Source: Seohaeicola_A nanhaiensis
GTDB taxonomy: Bacteria; Pseudomonadota; Alphaproteobacteria; Rhodobacterales; Rhodobacteraceae
Direction of reading: 5' to 3'
NCBI RefSeq assembly: GCF_042654245.1
Contig: NZ_JBHSGI010000034.1
Span: 248,001 to 312,000, forward strand
Length of the DNA stretch: 64,000 bases
Below the pieces are notes generated by a model that did no database searches, was not told the DNA's origin, and saw only the letters and a list, made by a program, of their open reading frames with translations. Below are positions 26,036 through 33,703 of the stretch, one piece after another; position 1 is the first letter of the stretch; every line of letters starts with the position of its first letter. The position numbers and the translations under genes are program-made.

Positions 26036-27461
26036 ACTGACGCGGCGAACGCCCAAACCGAAAACCGGCATGGTGCACCTGGGCCCCGGCGCCTTCTTCC
26101 GGGCGTTTCAGGCGATCTATACCGCCGACGCCATGGCGGCGCGCGGCGGCGACTGGGGCATCCTCGCCGTCAGCCTGAAAAGCCCGACGGCGCGCGACCA
26201 GCTTGGCCCGCAGGAGGGCGCCTTCACCGCCGTGGAACTGGGGCCGCAGGGCCGCAACGCCCGCATCGTCGAGTCGGTGACCGGCGTGCTGGTCGCGCCC
26301 GAAGACCCCGGGGCGGTCATCGCCGCAATGGCCGATCCGGGTGTGAAGATCGTCTCGCTGACGATCACCGAGAAGGGTTATTGCCACGAGCCCGCCACCG
26401 GGCGGCTGAACCGCAGCCATCCCGAGATCGTCCACGACCTGGCCCATCCGGACTTGCCGCAATCGGCCCCCGGTTTCCTTGTCGCGGCTCTGGCGCGGCG
26501 CAGGGCGGCGGGGATGCCGCCCTTCACCGTGCTGACCTGCGACAACCTGCCGTCCAACGGGCACCTCGCGCAGGGCATCGTCATCGACTTCGCCCGCGCC
26601 ATCGATCCGGATCTCGCCGCCTGGATCGCAGCCCATGTGCCCTTTCCGGCGACGATGGTCGACCGGATCACGCCCGCGACCACCGAGGCCGATATCGACG
26701 CGCTGGCACAGGCCGAGGGCTATCTCGACCCCGCCTGCGTGATGCACGAACCCTTCCGTCAATGGGTGATCGAGGACGATTTCGCCGATGGCCGCCCGGC
26801 CTGGGAGGTTGCGGGCGCGCAATTCGTGCGGGATGTCGAGGCGCATGAGACGATGAAGCTGCGCTGCTTGAACGGCACCCATTCCGCGCTGGCCTATCTC
26901 GGCTATCTCGCCGGATATCAGACCATCGCCGAAACCGTGGCGGATCCGGCCTATGCCGCGCTGTGCCACAAGCTGTGGCACGACGAGATCCTGCCCACGG
27001 TGCCCCGGCCCGAGGGCGAGGATCTCGCGGCCTATTGCGCCGCGCTGCTCGACCGCTACCGCAACCCCGGGATCCGCCACCGCACCTGGCAGATCGCGAT
27101 GGACGGCAGCCAGAAGCTGCCGCAGCGCATTCTGGGCACGGTCCGCGACGCGCTGGCGGCGGGCCGGGTGCCGACCGGTCTCTGCCTCGTGGTCGCGGCC
27201 TGGATGCGCTATGTCGGCGGCATTGACGAGACCGGCGCGCCGATCGACGTGCGCGATCCGCTGGCGGGCGCGCTGCGCGCGGCCTCCGGCAGCGCGGATA
27301 CGCCCGAGGGCAAGGTCGCCGCGCTGCTGGGCGTGACGCAGGTCTTCGACCCCGCGCTGGCCGCCGACACCCGGCTGCGCGCGGGCGTGACCGACGCCTA
27401 TGTCCGGCTGGCCGGACAGGGCGCGCGCGCCACGGTTGCGGAATGGACCGGCGCCGCCTGA
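26025..27461 (+). CDS. uxuB: Mannitol-dehydrogenase-family protein, probable fructuronate reductase
   Basis: About 478 residues. UxuB-type enzymes reduce D-fructuronate to D-mannonate with NADH. Seen: GMVHLGPGAFFRAFQAIYT near the start, ITEKGYCH, LTCDNLPSNG, the catalytic MKLRCLNGTHSALAYLGY and VAAWMRYVGG. I take TTG 26025 as the start because GGAGG (26015-26019) lies five bases before it. ATG 26013, four codons upstream, lies within kduD and lacks a ribosome site. Overlap with kduD is 11 bp. Tagaturonate reductase or mannitol dehydrogenase activity is possible; the partner uxaC favours fructuronate. Confidence 0.87.
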   Translation: MPDRLTRRTPKPKTGMVHLGPGAFFRAFQAIYTADAMAARGGDWGILAVSLKSPTARDQLGPQEGAFTAVELGPQGRNARIVESVTGVLVAPEDPGAVIAAMADPGVKIVSLTITEKGYCHEPATGRLNRSHPEIVHDLAHPDLPQSAPGFLVAALARRRAAGMPPFTVLTCDNLPSNGHLAQGIVIDFARAIDPDLAAWIAAHVPFPATMVDRITPATTEADIDALAQAEGYLDPACVMHEPFRQWVIEDDFADGRPAWEVAGAQFVRDVEAHETMKLRCLNGTHSALAYLGYLAGYQTIAETVADPAYAALCHKLWHDEILPTVPRPEGEDLAAYCAALLDRYRNPGIRHRTWQIAMDGSQKLPQRILGTVRDALAAGRVPTGLCLVVAAWMRYVGGIDETGAPIDVRDPLAGALRAASGSADTPEGKVAALLGVTQVFDPALAADTRLRAGVTDAYVRLAGQGARATVAEWTGAA

Positions 27462-27512
27462 ACCGGGCCAGAGCCACAATTTCTGCTGCGCCCCGCGCCG
27501 GCACGTGTATCA

Positions 27513-27549
27513 CTGGCGCGGCGGGCCGCAACGACGCCCGCCGCGCCAG
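27513..27549 (+). promoter_or_regulatory. 14-bp perfect inverted repeat before the aldolase gene
   Basis: CTGGCGCGGCGGGC (27513-27526) pairs fully with GCCCGCCGCGCCAG (27536-27549) around a nine-base loop. It ends eight bases before the aldolase ribosome site (AAGGAG, 27558-27563). There is no T-run. It could be an RNA stabiliser, an attenuator or an operator. Confidence 0.6.
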
Positions 27550-27569
27550 ACCGCAAGAAGGAGACTGCG

Positions 27570-28331
27570 ATGGACCTGCCCAAGAATGCCTTCAAGGCCG
27601 CACTCAAGGAGGGCCGGCGGCAGATCGGCTACTGGTGCTCGATCCGCGACAGCGCCACGGTCGAGATGCTGGCAAATTGCGGCTATGACTGGCTTCTGCT
27701 CGACACCGAACACGCGCCCATGGGCGGCACCGACACCCTGCCGCTGATGCAGGCGGCGGCGCCCTATCCGGTGTCCTGCATCGTCCGCCCGGCCTGGAAC
27801 GATACCGTCGAGATCAAGAAGATCCTCGACTGCGGCGCGCAGACGGTCCTCGTGCCCTACGTCCAGAACGCCGAGGAAGCCGAACGCGCGGTGGCGGCGA
27901 TGCACTATCCGCCGCGCGGCGTGCGCGGCGTGGCCGGGGCGACCCGCGCCAGCCGCTACGGCACGGTCAAGGATTACGCCAAGCGCGCCAGCGAGGAGAT
28001 CTGCCTGCTGGTGCAGGTCGAAACCGTGGCGGCGCTGGACCAGATCGAGGCGATTGCCGCCGTCGATGGCGTGGACGGCATCTTCATCGGCCCCGCCGAT
28101 CTGGCCGCGTCGATGGGCTATCCCGGCGAAAGCTCGCACCCCGAGGTGCGCAAGGCCGTGGTGGACGCCATCAAGCGCATTCGCGCCGCCGGACAGCCGC
28201 CGGGGTTCCTGTCGCTCGACATGTCCTTCTGCCGCGAGGTGGCAGAGGCGGGCGGCCAGTTCATCGCCGTGGGGGTCGACAACGCCAGCCTGCGTCAGGC
28301 GGCGGTGACGCGCCGCGAGGAATGGCGCTGA
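27570..28331 (+). CDS. HpcH/HpaI-family aldolase
   Basis: 253 residues, class II (metal-dependent) pyruvate aldolase. Seen: YDWLLLDTEHAPMG, the arginine of CIVRPAW, VPYVQNAEEAERAV, the metal glutamate in LLVQVETVAALD and the metal aspartate in GIFIGPADLAASMG. The family cleaves 2-keto-3-deoxy sugar acids or 4-hydroxy-2-oxoheptanedioate to pyruvate plus an aldehyde. At the end of a uronate operon that makes KDG, direct cleavage of KDG or a related acid is plausible but not shown. It is separated from uxuB by 108 bp with a strong hairpin, so it may be expressed differently. Confidence 0.9.
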   Translation: MDLPKNAFKAALKEGRRQIGYWCSIRDSATVEMLANCGYDWLLLDTEHAPMGGTDTLPLMQAAAPYPVSCIVRPAWNDTVEIKKILDCGAQTVLVPYVQNAEEAERAVAAMHYPPRGVRGVAGATRASRYGTVKDYAKRASEEICLLVQVETVAALDQIEAIAAVDGVDGIFIGPADLAASMGYPGESSHPEVRKAVVDAIKRIRAAGQPPGFLSLDMSFCREVAEAGGQFIAVGVDNASLRQAAVTRREEWR

Positions 28332-28349
28332 GCCCGAAGGGGGCGCGTC

Positions 28350-29894
28350 TCAGCGCCCCTTGAACAGCCCGCCGAGGATCCCCCGCACGATGCGCCGCCC
28401 GGTGGTGCCTTTCAGCTCCTTGATGACCGCCTCGGTCATGGCGCTGCCGAAGGTGTCGGGCGCCTTGGGCGACCGCCGCGAGGTGGACCGCGTGACCCGG
28501 CCGCCCGAATAGCGGCGGCCGGCGTTGTATTCCCGCGCCGCGGCCTCCTGTGCCTCGGCGGCTTCCTCGGCCTCGGCCGCCTCGCGCGCGGCGCTGTCGG
28601 CCCGCTGCGCCAGGATTTCGTAGGCCGACTCCCGGTCGAGCGTTTTGTCGTATTTGCCCGCCAGTGCCGACGCCTTCATCAGCGCCGCCCGTTCCGCCGG
28701 GTCGATTGGCCCCAGCTGCGAGGAGGGGGGCCGGATCAGCGTGCGCTCGACCATGCCGGGGATCCCCTTCTTCTCCAGCATGGAGGTCACCGCCTCGCCG
28801 GTCCCGACCTCGCGGATCGCCTCTTCGGTCGAAAAGCGCGGGTTGTCGCGATAGGTCTCTGCCGCGAGCCGCAGATCCTTGCGATCCTTCGCGGTGAAGG
28901 CGCGCAGGGCATGCTGCACGCGGTTGCCCAACTGGCCGAGGATGTCTTCGGGCACGTCCGCCGGGTTTTGGGTGCAGAAATAGACGCCGACGCCCTTGGA
29001 CCGGATCAGCCGCGCCACCTGTTCCACCTTGTCGACCAGCGCCTTTGGTGCACCGTCGAACAGCAGATGCGCCTCGTCGAAGAAGAAGACCAGTTTCGGC
29101 TTCTCGGGGTCGCCGACCTCGGGCAGTTCCTCGAAGAGTTCCGACAGCAGCCACAGCAGGAAGGTCGAATATAGGCGCGGCGAGGCCATCAACGTGTCGG
29201 CGGCCAGCACATTGACGATGCCGCGCCCTCCCGCGTCGCAGCGCATCAGATCGCTCAGCGCCAGTGCCGGTTCCCCGAAGAACGCGGTGCCGCCCTGGTT
29301 GTCCAGCACCAGCAGCCGCCGCTGGATCGCCCCGACCGAGGCCACCGCCACATTGCCGAACCGCAACGACAGCGCCGCGCGGTTCTCGCCGATCCAGACC
29401 AGAAGCGCCTGAAGATCCTTCAGATCCAGCAGGGGCAGCCCTTCCTCGTCGGCCACGCGGAAGGCGACGTTCAGAATTCCCTCCTGCGCCTCGGTCAGTT
29501 CCAGCAGCCGCGACAGCAGCAGTGGCCCCATTTCAGCGACCGTAGTGCGCACGGGATGGCCCTGTTTCCCGAAGAGATCCCAAAAAGCGACCGGAAAAGC
29601 GGCATATTGATAATCGTCGAATCCGATCTTCGCAGCCCGCGTCGTGAAGGCCTCGTGCAGCTTGCTCTGCGCCGATCCGGCCTTGGCGATGCCCGACAGA
29701 TCGCCTTTCACATCCGCCAGGAAGACCGGGACGCCAGCGGCGCTGAACCCTTCGGCCAAAATCTGAAGCGTAACCGTCTTGCCCGTCCCGGTGGCCCCGG
29801 CAATCAGCCCGTGGCGGTTGGCGTAACCCAGCATAAGGCCTTGTTTTTCCCCGTAATCCGGTCCGCCGCCCCCGATGAAGACCTTGCCGTCCAT
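28350..29894 (-). CDS. HerA/FtsK-like ATPase of the DUF853 (YjgR) family
   Basis: 514 residues. Walker A GATGTGKT is at 33-40, and Walker B is KLVFFFDEAHLLFDGAP in the middle. A Ser/Thr-rich sensor (GVYFCTQNPADVPEDIL) follows. A low-complexity Ala/Glu stretch near 430-455 and a basic tail (ending GILGGLFKGR) complete the DUF853 pattern. Such proteins resemble DNA-pumping HerA ATPases; the cellular role of YjgR is not established. Start ATG 29894 has AAAGGAAC upstream. No NurA-like nuclease gene is adjacent, which argues against a classic HerA-NurA pair. Confidence 0.9.
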   Translation of the reverse strand: MDGKVFIGGGGPDYGEKQGLMLGYANRHGLIAGATGTGKTVTLQILAEGFSAAGVPVFLADVKGDLSGIAKAGSAQSKLHEAFTTRAAKIGFDDYQYAAFPVAFWDLFGKQGHPVRTTVAEMGPLLLSRLLELTEAQEGILNVAFRVADEEGLPLLDLKDLQALLVWIGENRAALSLRFGNVAVASVGAIQRRLLVLDNQGGTAFFGEPALALSDLMRCDAGGRGIVNVLAADTLMASPRLYSTFLLWLLSELFEELPEVGDPEKPKLVFFFDEAHLLFDGAPKALVDKVEQVARLIRSKGVGVYFCTQNPADVPEDILGQLGNRVQHALRAFTAKDRKDLRLAAETYRDNPRFSTEEAIREVGTGEAVTSMLEKKGIPGMVERTLIRPPSSQLGPIDPAERAALMKASALAGKYDKTLDRESAYEILAQRADSAAREAAEAEEAAEAQEAAAREYNAGRRYSGGRVTRSTSRRSPKAPDTFGSAMTEAVIKELKGTTGRRIVRGILGGLFKGR

Positions 29895-29964
29895 ATACCC
29901 CGTTCCTTTGCCCCGGATTTACTTCCGAGGCAGCATACTAATTTAACCTTTGGCTGCGATAGTG

Positions 29965-30049
29965 CTTTCTGTCCGTGGGGCAGGGCCGTGCCCTGTCCTG
30001 CGGATTTCCTCCCTGTCAGACTGGCCGCGCCCTCGGGCGCGGCTTTTTT
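29965..30049 (+). ncRNA. Candidate small RNA with two hairpins
   Basis: A first hairpin pairs GGGCAGGGC (29978-29986) with GCCCTGTCC (29990-29998), nine pairs including one G-U. A single-stranded linker containing TTTCCTCCCTG follows, then the terminator. CCTCC-rich linkers can pair with ribosome sites and are common in alphaproteobacterial small RNAs. The 5' end is undefined, as no clear promoter was found. The only upstream gene is divergent. Confidence 0.35.
30024..30049 (+). terminator. Strong orphan intrinsic terminator
   Basis: GCCGCGCC (30024-30031) pairs with GGCGCGGC (30036-30043) around CTCG and runs straight into six T residues (30044-30049). It serves no coding gene on this strand. 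Confidence 0.85.
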
Positions 30050-30109
30050 GCGCGGCGCTCCTGATCATTCAAATCTCGGTCAGGCCTCACGTTTTTTTAG
30101 TGATGGCTG

Positions 30110-30138
30110 TTGACCCGTCAATTTGCTTTGCGTAACCT
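30110..30138 (+). promoter_or_regulatory. Sigma70-like promoter
   Basis: TTGACC (30110-30115), 17-bp spacer, TAACCT (30133-30138). Initiation is expected near 30145, about 40 bases before a terminator-like hairpin. Confidence 0.45.
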
Positions 30139-30144
30139 GACGGG

Positions 30145-30216
30145 AATAACTAAGTCGGCCAGTCCGACGGGGAGAAACGACTTCGAGGGGACCTTAACGG
30201 GTCCCCTTGTTCATTT
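30145..30216 (+). ncRNA. Candidate small RNA or IalB leader transcript
   Basis: A GTCGG/CCGAC hairpin (30153-30167) is followed by GGGGAGAAACGACTTCG and then a terminator-like stem. That stem is AGGGGACC (30186-30193) with GGTCCCCT (30200-30207), trailed by TTGTTCATTT. It could be a 70-nt independent RNA. It could also be an attenuated leader of the IalB gene at 30332, since the T tract is interrupted. Not recognised as a known family. Confidence 0.35.
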
Positions 30217-30331
30217 GGGTTATGCGGCATCGACGTCGGCAGAAATCCCCTGCTCCAAACCGTATAAGACCTGACTTGCGCGGCAGCCTGTGTTAGAGCA
30301 ACCGCAAAACCAATAAGCAAACAGGATATCC

Positions 30332-31000
30332 ATGTTCAGAACGATTTGCTCCCTGTCCACCGTGGCGCTGCTGGCGCTGAGCGGCGCCGTGCAGGCCCAG
30401 ACGGCGACAACCGGCAGCACCGCCGAGACCAAACCCGAGGCCGAGGCGCCCACGACCCAAGCGCCCGCCGCGACCTCCGAAGCCCCTGCCGCGACCACCG
30501 GCGAAGGCCAGCTCGACCTTGGCAAGGACGTCACGGAGGGCCCGGAGCTCGGTCAGCGCTATTCCAAGGAGAAATTCGACGACTGGGATCTGGCCTGCGT
30601 AAAGACCGACCAGGAAAAGGACCCCTGTTCGCTGCTGCAGGTGCTGCACGACAAGGAAAACACGCCGATGGCCGAGTTTTCGCTGTTCCGCATCGCCAAC
30701 GGCACCCAGGCCGTCGCCGGGGCCACCATCATCGTCCCGCTCGAAACGCTGCTTCCCGCCCAGCTGACGATCTCGATCGATGGCGCGCCGGGCAAGCGCT
30801 ATAACTACTCGTTCTGCAACCCCATCGGCTGCGTCGCGCAGATCGGTCTGACCGAGGCTGACATCGCCGCCTTCAAGAAGGGCAAGATCGCCACGATCTC
30901 GCTGCGCCCGGCACCCGCGCCCGACACGGTGGTGACCGTCGAGATGTCGCTCAAGGGCTTCACCGCCGGCTACAACGTCGTGGACGTGGTCGAGAGGTAA
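30332..31000 (+). CDS. Invasion-associated locus B (IalB) family protein
   Basis: 222 residues. A signal peptide (about 1-22, ending VQAQ) is followed by a disordered Ala/Thr/Pro/Glu linker (about 23-58) and the IalB domain (about 75-220). The domain begins FDDWDLACVK, with paired cysteines in LACVK, DPCSL and FCNPIGC, and ends MSLKGFTAGYNVVD. IalB proteins are periplasmic or outer-membrane-associated. The name comes from Bartonella erythrocyte invasion, but free-living Rhodobacteraceae carry several copies, and there the role is unknown. Confidence 0.92.
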   Translation: MFRTICSLSTVALLALSGAVQAQTATTGSTAETKPEAEAPTTQAPAATSEAPAATTGEGQLDLGKDVTEGPELGQRYSKEKFDDWDLACVKTDQEKDPCSLLQVLHDKENTPMAEFSLFRIANGTQAVAGATIIVPLETLLPAQLTISIDGAPGKRYNYSFCNPIGCVAQIGLTEADIAAFKKGKIATISLRPAPAPDTVVTVEMSLKGFTAGYNVVDVVER

Positions 31001-31019
31001 GCGCTCACGGTTTGGATGC

Positions 31020-31046
31020 ATGGCCCGGGCACCCCGCCCGGGCCAT
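31020..31046 (+). terminator. Hairpin between convergent IalB and ketoacyl synthase genes
   Basis: ATGGCCCGGGC (31020-31030) pairs perfectly with GCCCGGGCCAT (31036-31046), loop ACCCC. Only TTTGCTTG follows, so termination is likely but the T tract is short. It can act on transcripts from both sides. Confidence 0.65.
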
Positions 31047-31056
31047 TTGCTTGCGA

Positions 31057-32265
31057 TCAGACCCGGCGCAGCGCAATCACCGCATTCAGACCGCCAAAGG
31101 CAAAGGCGTTGCTGATCGCGATATCGACCTTCGCCTCGCGCGCCGTATTCGGCACCACGTCCAGCGCGCACTCCGGGTCGGGTTCCTCGTATCCGATGGT
31201 GGGCGCGATCACACCGTCGCGCAGCGCCATGATGCAGGCCAGCAGCTCGACCGCGCCGGTGCCGCCGATCAGGTGTCCGTGCATCGACTTGGTCGAAGAG
31301 ATCATCAGCTTGTCCGCCTGCGGCCCGAAGACATCGGCCACCGCCGCGCATTCGGTCTTGTCGTTGGCGGTGGTGCCGGTGCCATGGGCATTGATATAAC
31401 CGACCTCGCTCCGGTCGATCCGCGCATCGGCCAGCGCGCCGGCCATCGCCCGCGCCGCGCCCTGCTTCGAGGGCATCACGATATCGGCCGCGTCCGAGGA
31501 CATGGCATAGCCGATCACCTCGCAGAGGATCTCGGCGCCGCGCGCGCGGGCGTGCTCGTATTCCTCGAAGACGAAGATCCCGGCGCCTTCGCCCTGCACC
31601 ATGCCGTTGCGGTTGAGCGAGAAGGGGCGGCAGGCGTCCTTGGACATCACCCGCAGGCCCTCCCAGGCCTTGACCCCGCCAAAGCACAGCATCGACTCCG
31701 ACCCGCCGGTCACCATCGCCGGCGCCATGCCCGAACGCACCATCGCGAAGGCCTGCGCCATCGCATGGTTGGACGAGGCACAGGCGGTCGAGACGGTGAA
31801 GGACGGCCCCTTGAGGTTATATTCCATCGACACGTGGCTGGCCGCCGCGTTGTTCATCAGCTTCGGGACCACGAAGGGATGGACCCGGTTCTTGCCTTCC
31901 TCGTAGACCGCCCGGTAGTTGTCGTCCCAGGTCGACACACCGCCGCCGGCGGTGCCCAGCACCACGCCCGACCGGGCCGCGACATCGCCCTGGAACTCCA
32001 GCCCCGACTGGGCAATGGCCTCCTGCGCCGCCGCCAGCGTGAACTGGGTGAACCGGTCGTAGAGCGTCATCTGCTGGCGGTTGAAGCGGCCCTCGGCCTC
32101 GAAGCCGCGGACCTGACCGCCGATGCGGATGGCCAGACGCTCGACATCGCGAAACTCCAGATCGCCGATCCCGCAGCGCCCCTCGCGCATCGCCTCCAGC
32201 GTTTCCGGCACCGAATGACCCAGCGCGTTGATCGTTCCGGCGCCGGTGATGACCACCCGTTTCAT
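31057..32265 (-). CDS. Beta-ketoacyl-ACP synthase, FabF-like, in a dedicated lipid cluster
   Basis: 402 residues, thiolase fold. The catalytic triad is complete: Cys162 in STACASSNHA, His294 in INAHGTGTTANDKTE and His331 in STKSMHGHLIGG, with Lys326 in the same motif. These enzymes condense malonyl-ACP with an acyl-ACP. It is the third gene of an LpxD-like/ACP/KAS set, 17 nt after the ACP gene. No other fatty-acid genes (fabD, fabG, acpP) are adjacent. It is therefore more likely a specialised KAS, like those serving lipid A or nodulation-type acyl chains, than the housekeeping FabF. Start ATG 32265. Confidence 0.88.
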   Translation of the reverse strand: MKRVVITGAGTINALGHSVPETLEAMREGRCGIGDLEFRDVERLAIRIGGQVRGFEAEGRFNRQQMTLYDRFTQFTLAAAQEAIAQSGLEFQGDVAARSGVVLGTAGGGVSTWDDNYRAVYEEGKNRVHPFVVPKLMNNAAASHVSMEYNLKGPSFTVSTACASSNHAMAQAFAMVRSGMAPAMVTGGSESMLCFGGVKAWEGLRVMSKDACRPFSLNRNGMVQGEGAGIFVFEEYEHARARGAEILCEVIGYAMSSDAADIVMPSKQGAARAMAGALADARIDRSEVGYINAHGTGTTANDKTECAAVADVFGPQADKLMISSTKSMHGHLIGGTGAVELLACIMALRDGVIAPTIGYEEPDPECALDVVPNTAREAKVDIAISNAFAFGGLNAVIALRRV

Positions 32266-32282
32266 GGCAACGGTCCCATCGA

Positions 32283-32552
32283 TCAGCCCTTCCGGGCGAC
32301 CAGACTTTCGATGCCGCTGACAATCGCGGCAACGCTGGAAATGTCGAAATCGCCCGATCCGGGCTCGTTCGCGTTGAAGGGAATGGAGATGTCGAACTCT
32401 TCCTCGATGGCGAAGATGCTTTCGACCAGCCCCAGGCTGGAAATGCCCAGCTCCTCGAGCGTGCTGTCCGGGGTCACGTCAGCAGGGTCAAGCACGGCCT
32501 GTTCGGCGATGATCGCGATGACCCGGTCCTGGATGCTCAATTCCGCCTCCAT
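32283..32552 (-). CDS. Acyl carrier protein, specialised
   Basis: 89 residues, acidic, four-helix pattern. The phosphopantetheine site reads LEELGISSLGLVESIF, so the usual DSL triplet is SSL and the carrier serine is Ser39. A short insert (NANEPGSGDF, about 60-69) precedes helix III, longer than in housekeeping AcpP. Start ATG 32552 lies 22 nt after the LpxD-like gene stop, and the KAS follows 17 nt later. It probably shuttles a particular acyl chain between the KAS and the LpxD-like acyltransferase (inference from the operon). Confidence 0.87.
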   Translation of the reverse strand: MEAELSIQDRVIAIIAEQAVLDPADVTPDSTLEELGISSLGLVESIFAIEEEFDISIPFNANEPGSGDFDISSVAAIVSGIESLVARKG

Positions 32553-32574
32553 CCTCTGCTGGCTCGCCGCTCCA

Positions 32575-33666
32575 TTACTCGGTCCCCTCGTCTTTGAAAA
32601 CTGCCTTTTTCAGCGCCGCAATGTCGCGGGCAAGGCGGGGCAGGCGGCGGATCACCTTGTAAGCCTCTGTAAAGGCATCCATCTTGACCGCCGGGTAACC
32701 CATCATCACACGCCCCTCGGGGACGTTCGACAGGATCTTGGTGGCTCCGGCGGCAATCACCCTGTCACCCACCATCAGATTGTCGCCAACCCCGGTCTGA
32801 CCACCCAGCACCACGTTGTTGCCGATGACCGAGGACCCCGCGATGCCGGCCTGCGCGCAGACCAGACAGTCGGTTCCGATGCGCACGTTGTGGCCGACCT
32901 GAACCAGACTGTCGATCTTGGTGCCCGCGCCGATGAAGGTGTCGCGGATGGTCCCGTTGTCGACGGTGGTATTGGCACCGATCTCGACATCGTCGCCGAT
33001 GGTGACCGCGCCCAGCGAATGGATCCGCAGCCAGGCCTGCGGTTTGGTCTCGCCTTGGTCGCCCAGCGTGGCGCGGGCCATCTCGACACCCGAGATCTCG
33101 GGCGTGACAAAGGAGAACCCGTCTCCGCCGATCCGCACGCCCGGCTGCGCGACGAAACGCGCGCCGATGGTGGCGCGCGCGCCGATGCTGACCATCTCGC
33201 GCAGCAGGGCCTTCTCGCCCAGGCTCACATCCGCCCCGATTGCGCAATGCGGCCCGATCACCGATCCCGCGCCAATCCGCGCGCGAGGGCCGATGACCGT
33301 CAGCGCACCGACCGACACGCCCTCGCCAATTTCGGCGGTGGGGTCGATGACGGCGGAAGGATGAATGCCGGACGTGAACCCCTGACCGGGGTCCAGCAGC
33401 GCGGTCACGCCGGACATCGCCAGCCGCCCGCGCGGCGCGAAGATCGCCGCTTTCAGCCCCAGCGCCTGCCAGTCTGCGCCGGGCGAGAGCAGGGCAACCC
33501 GTGCCTTGCCCTTGGGAATATCCGCCTGAAAGCGCGCGACCATCGCCATGGCCAGATCGTCGGCGTCCGCGGTCGCGGGCTCGGCGGCGCGCTCAATCCG
33601 CAACGCCACGTCGCCAACTGCTTCAGCCCCGATGGCGTCCGCGATGTCCTGAACAGAATACGTCAT
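32575..33666 (-). CDS. lpxD: LpxD-like UDP-3-O-acyl-glucosamine N-acyltransferase
   Basis: 363 residues. An N-terminal uridine-binding-like domain (about 1-95) is followed by a left-handed beta helix of hexapeptide repeats (about 100-310). Later come GGDGFSF (about 180-186), the catalytic histidine His259 in VQVGHNVRIG, and a C-terminal helix (about 325-360). LpxD transfers a 3-hydroxyacyl chain from ACP to UDP-acylglucosamine in lipid A synthesis. The usual neighbours (bamA, fabZ, lpxA, lpxB) are absent, and a private ACP and KAS follow instead. It may be a second copy acting on another amino sugar. Start ATG 33666. Confidence 0.85.
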   Translation of the reverse strand: MTYSVQDIADAIGAEAVGDVALRIERAAEPATADADDLAMAMVARFQADIPKGKARVALLSPGADWQALGLKAAIFAPRGRLAMSGVTALLDPGQGFTSGIHPSAVIDPTAEIGEGVSVGALTVIGPRARIGAGSVIGPHCAIGADVSLGEKALLREMVSIGARATIGARFVAQPGVRIGGDGFSFVTPEISGVEMARATLGDQGETKPQAWLRIHSLGAVTIGDDVEIGANTTVDNGTIRDTFIGAGTKIDSLVQVGHNVRIGTDCLVCAQAGIAGSSVIGNNVVLGGQTGVGDNLMVGDRVIAAGATKILSNVPEGRVMMGYPAVKMDAFTEAYKVIRRLPRLARDIAALKKAVFKDEGTE

Positions 33667-33703
33667 GCAAGCGGCCCTCTGCTTGTCGCTTCGGGCCGCA
33701 GAC

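Larger units (their letters stand above)
29895..30331. other. Gene-free stretch with two orphan plus-strand terminator cassettes
   Basis: 437 bp between the divergent HerA-like gene and the IalB gene. I see no credible coding frame. It contains a two-hairpin segment ending in a T6 tract (to 30049), then a promoter-like element and a second two-hairpin segment (to about 30216), then about 115 bp of leader before the IalB start. The hairpins are listed separately. Confidence 0.6.

Noticed and set aside
28350..29894. A HerA-NurA type defence or repair module around the HerA-like ATPase
   Set aside because: There is no nuclease or other defence gene beside it, and its motifs fit the DUF853/YjgR family.
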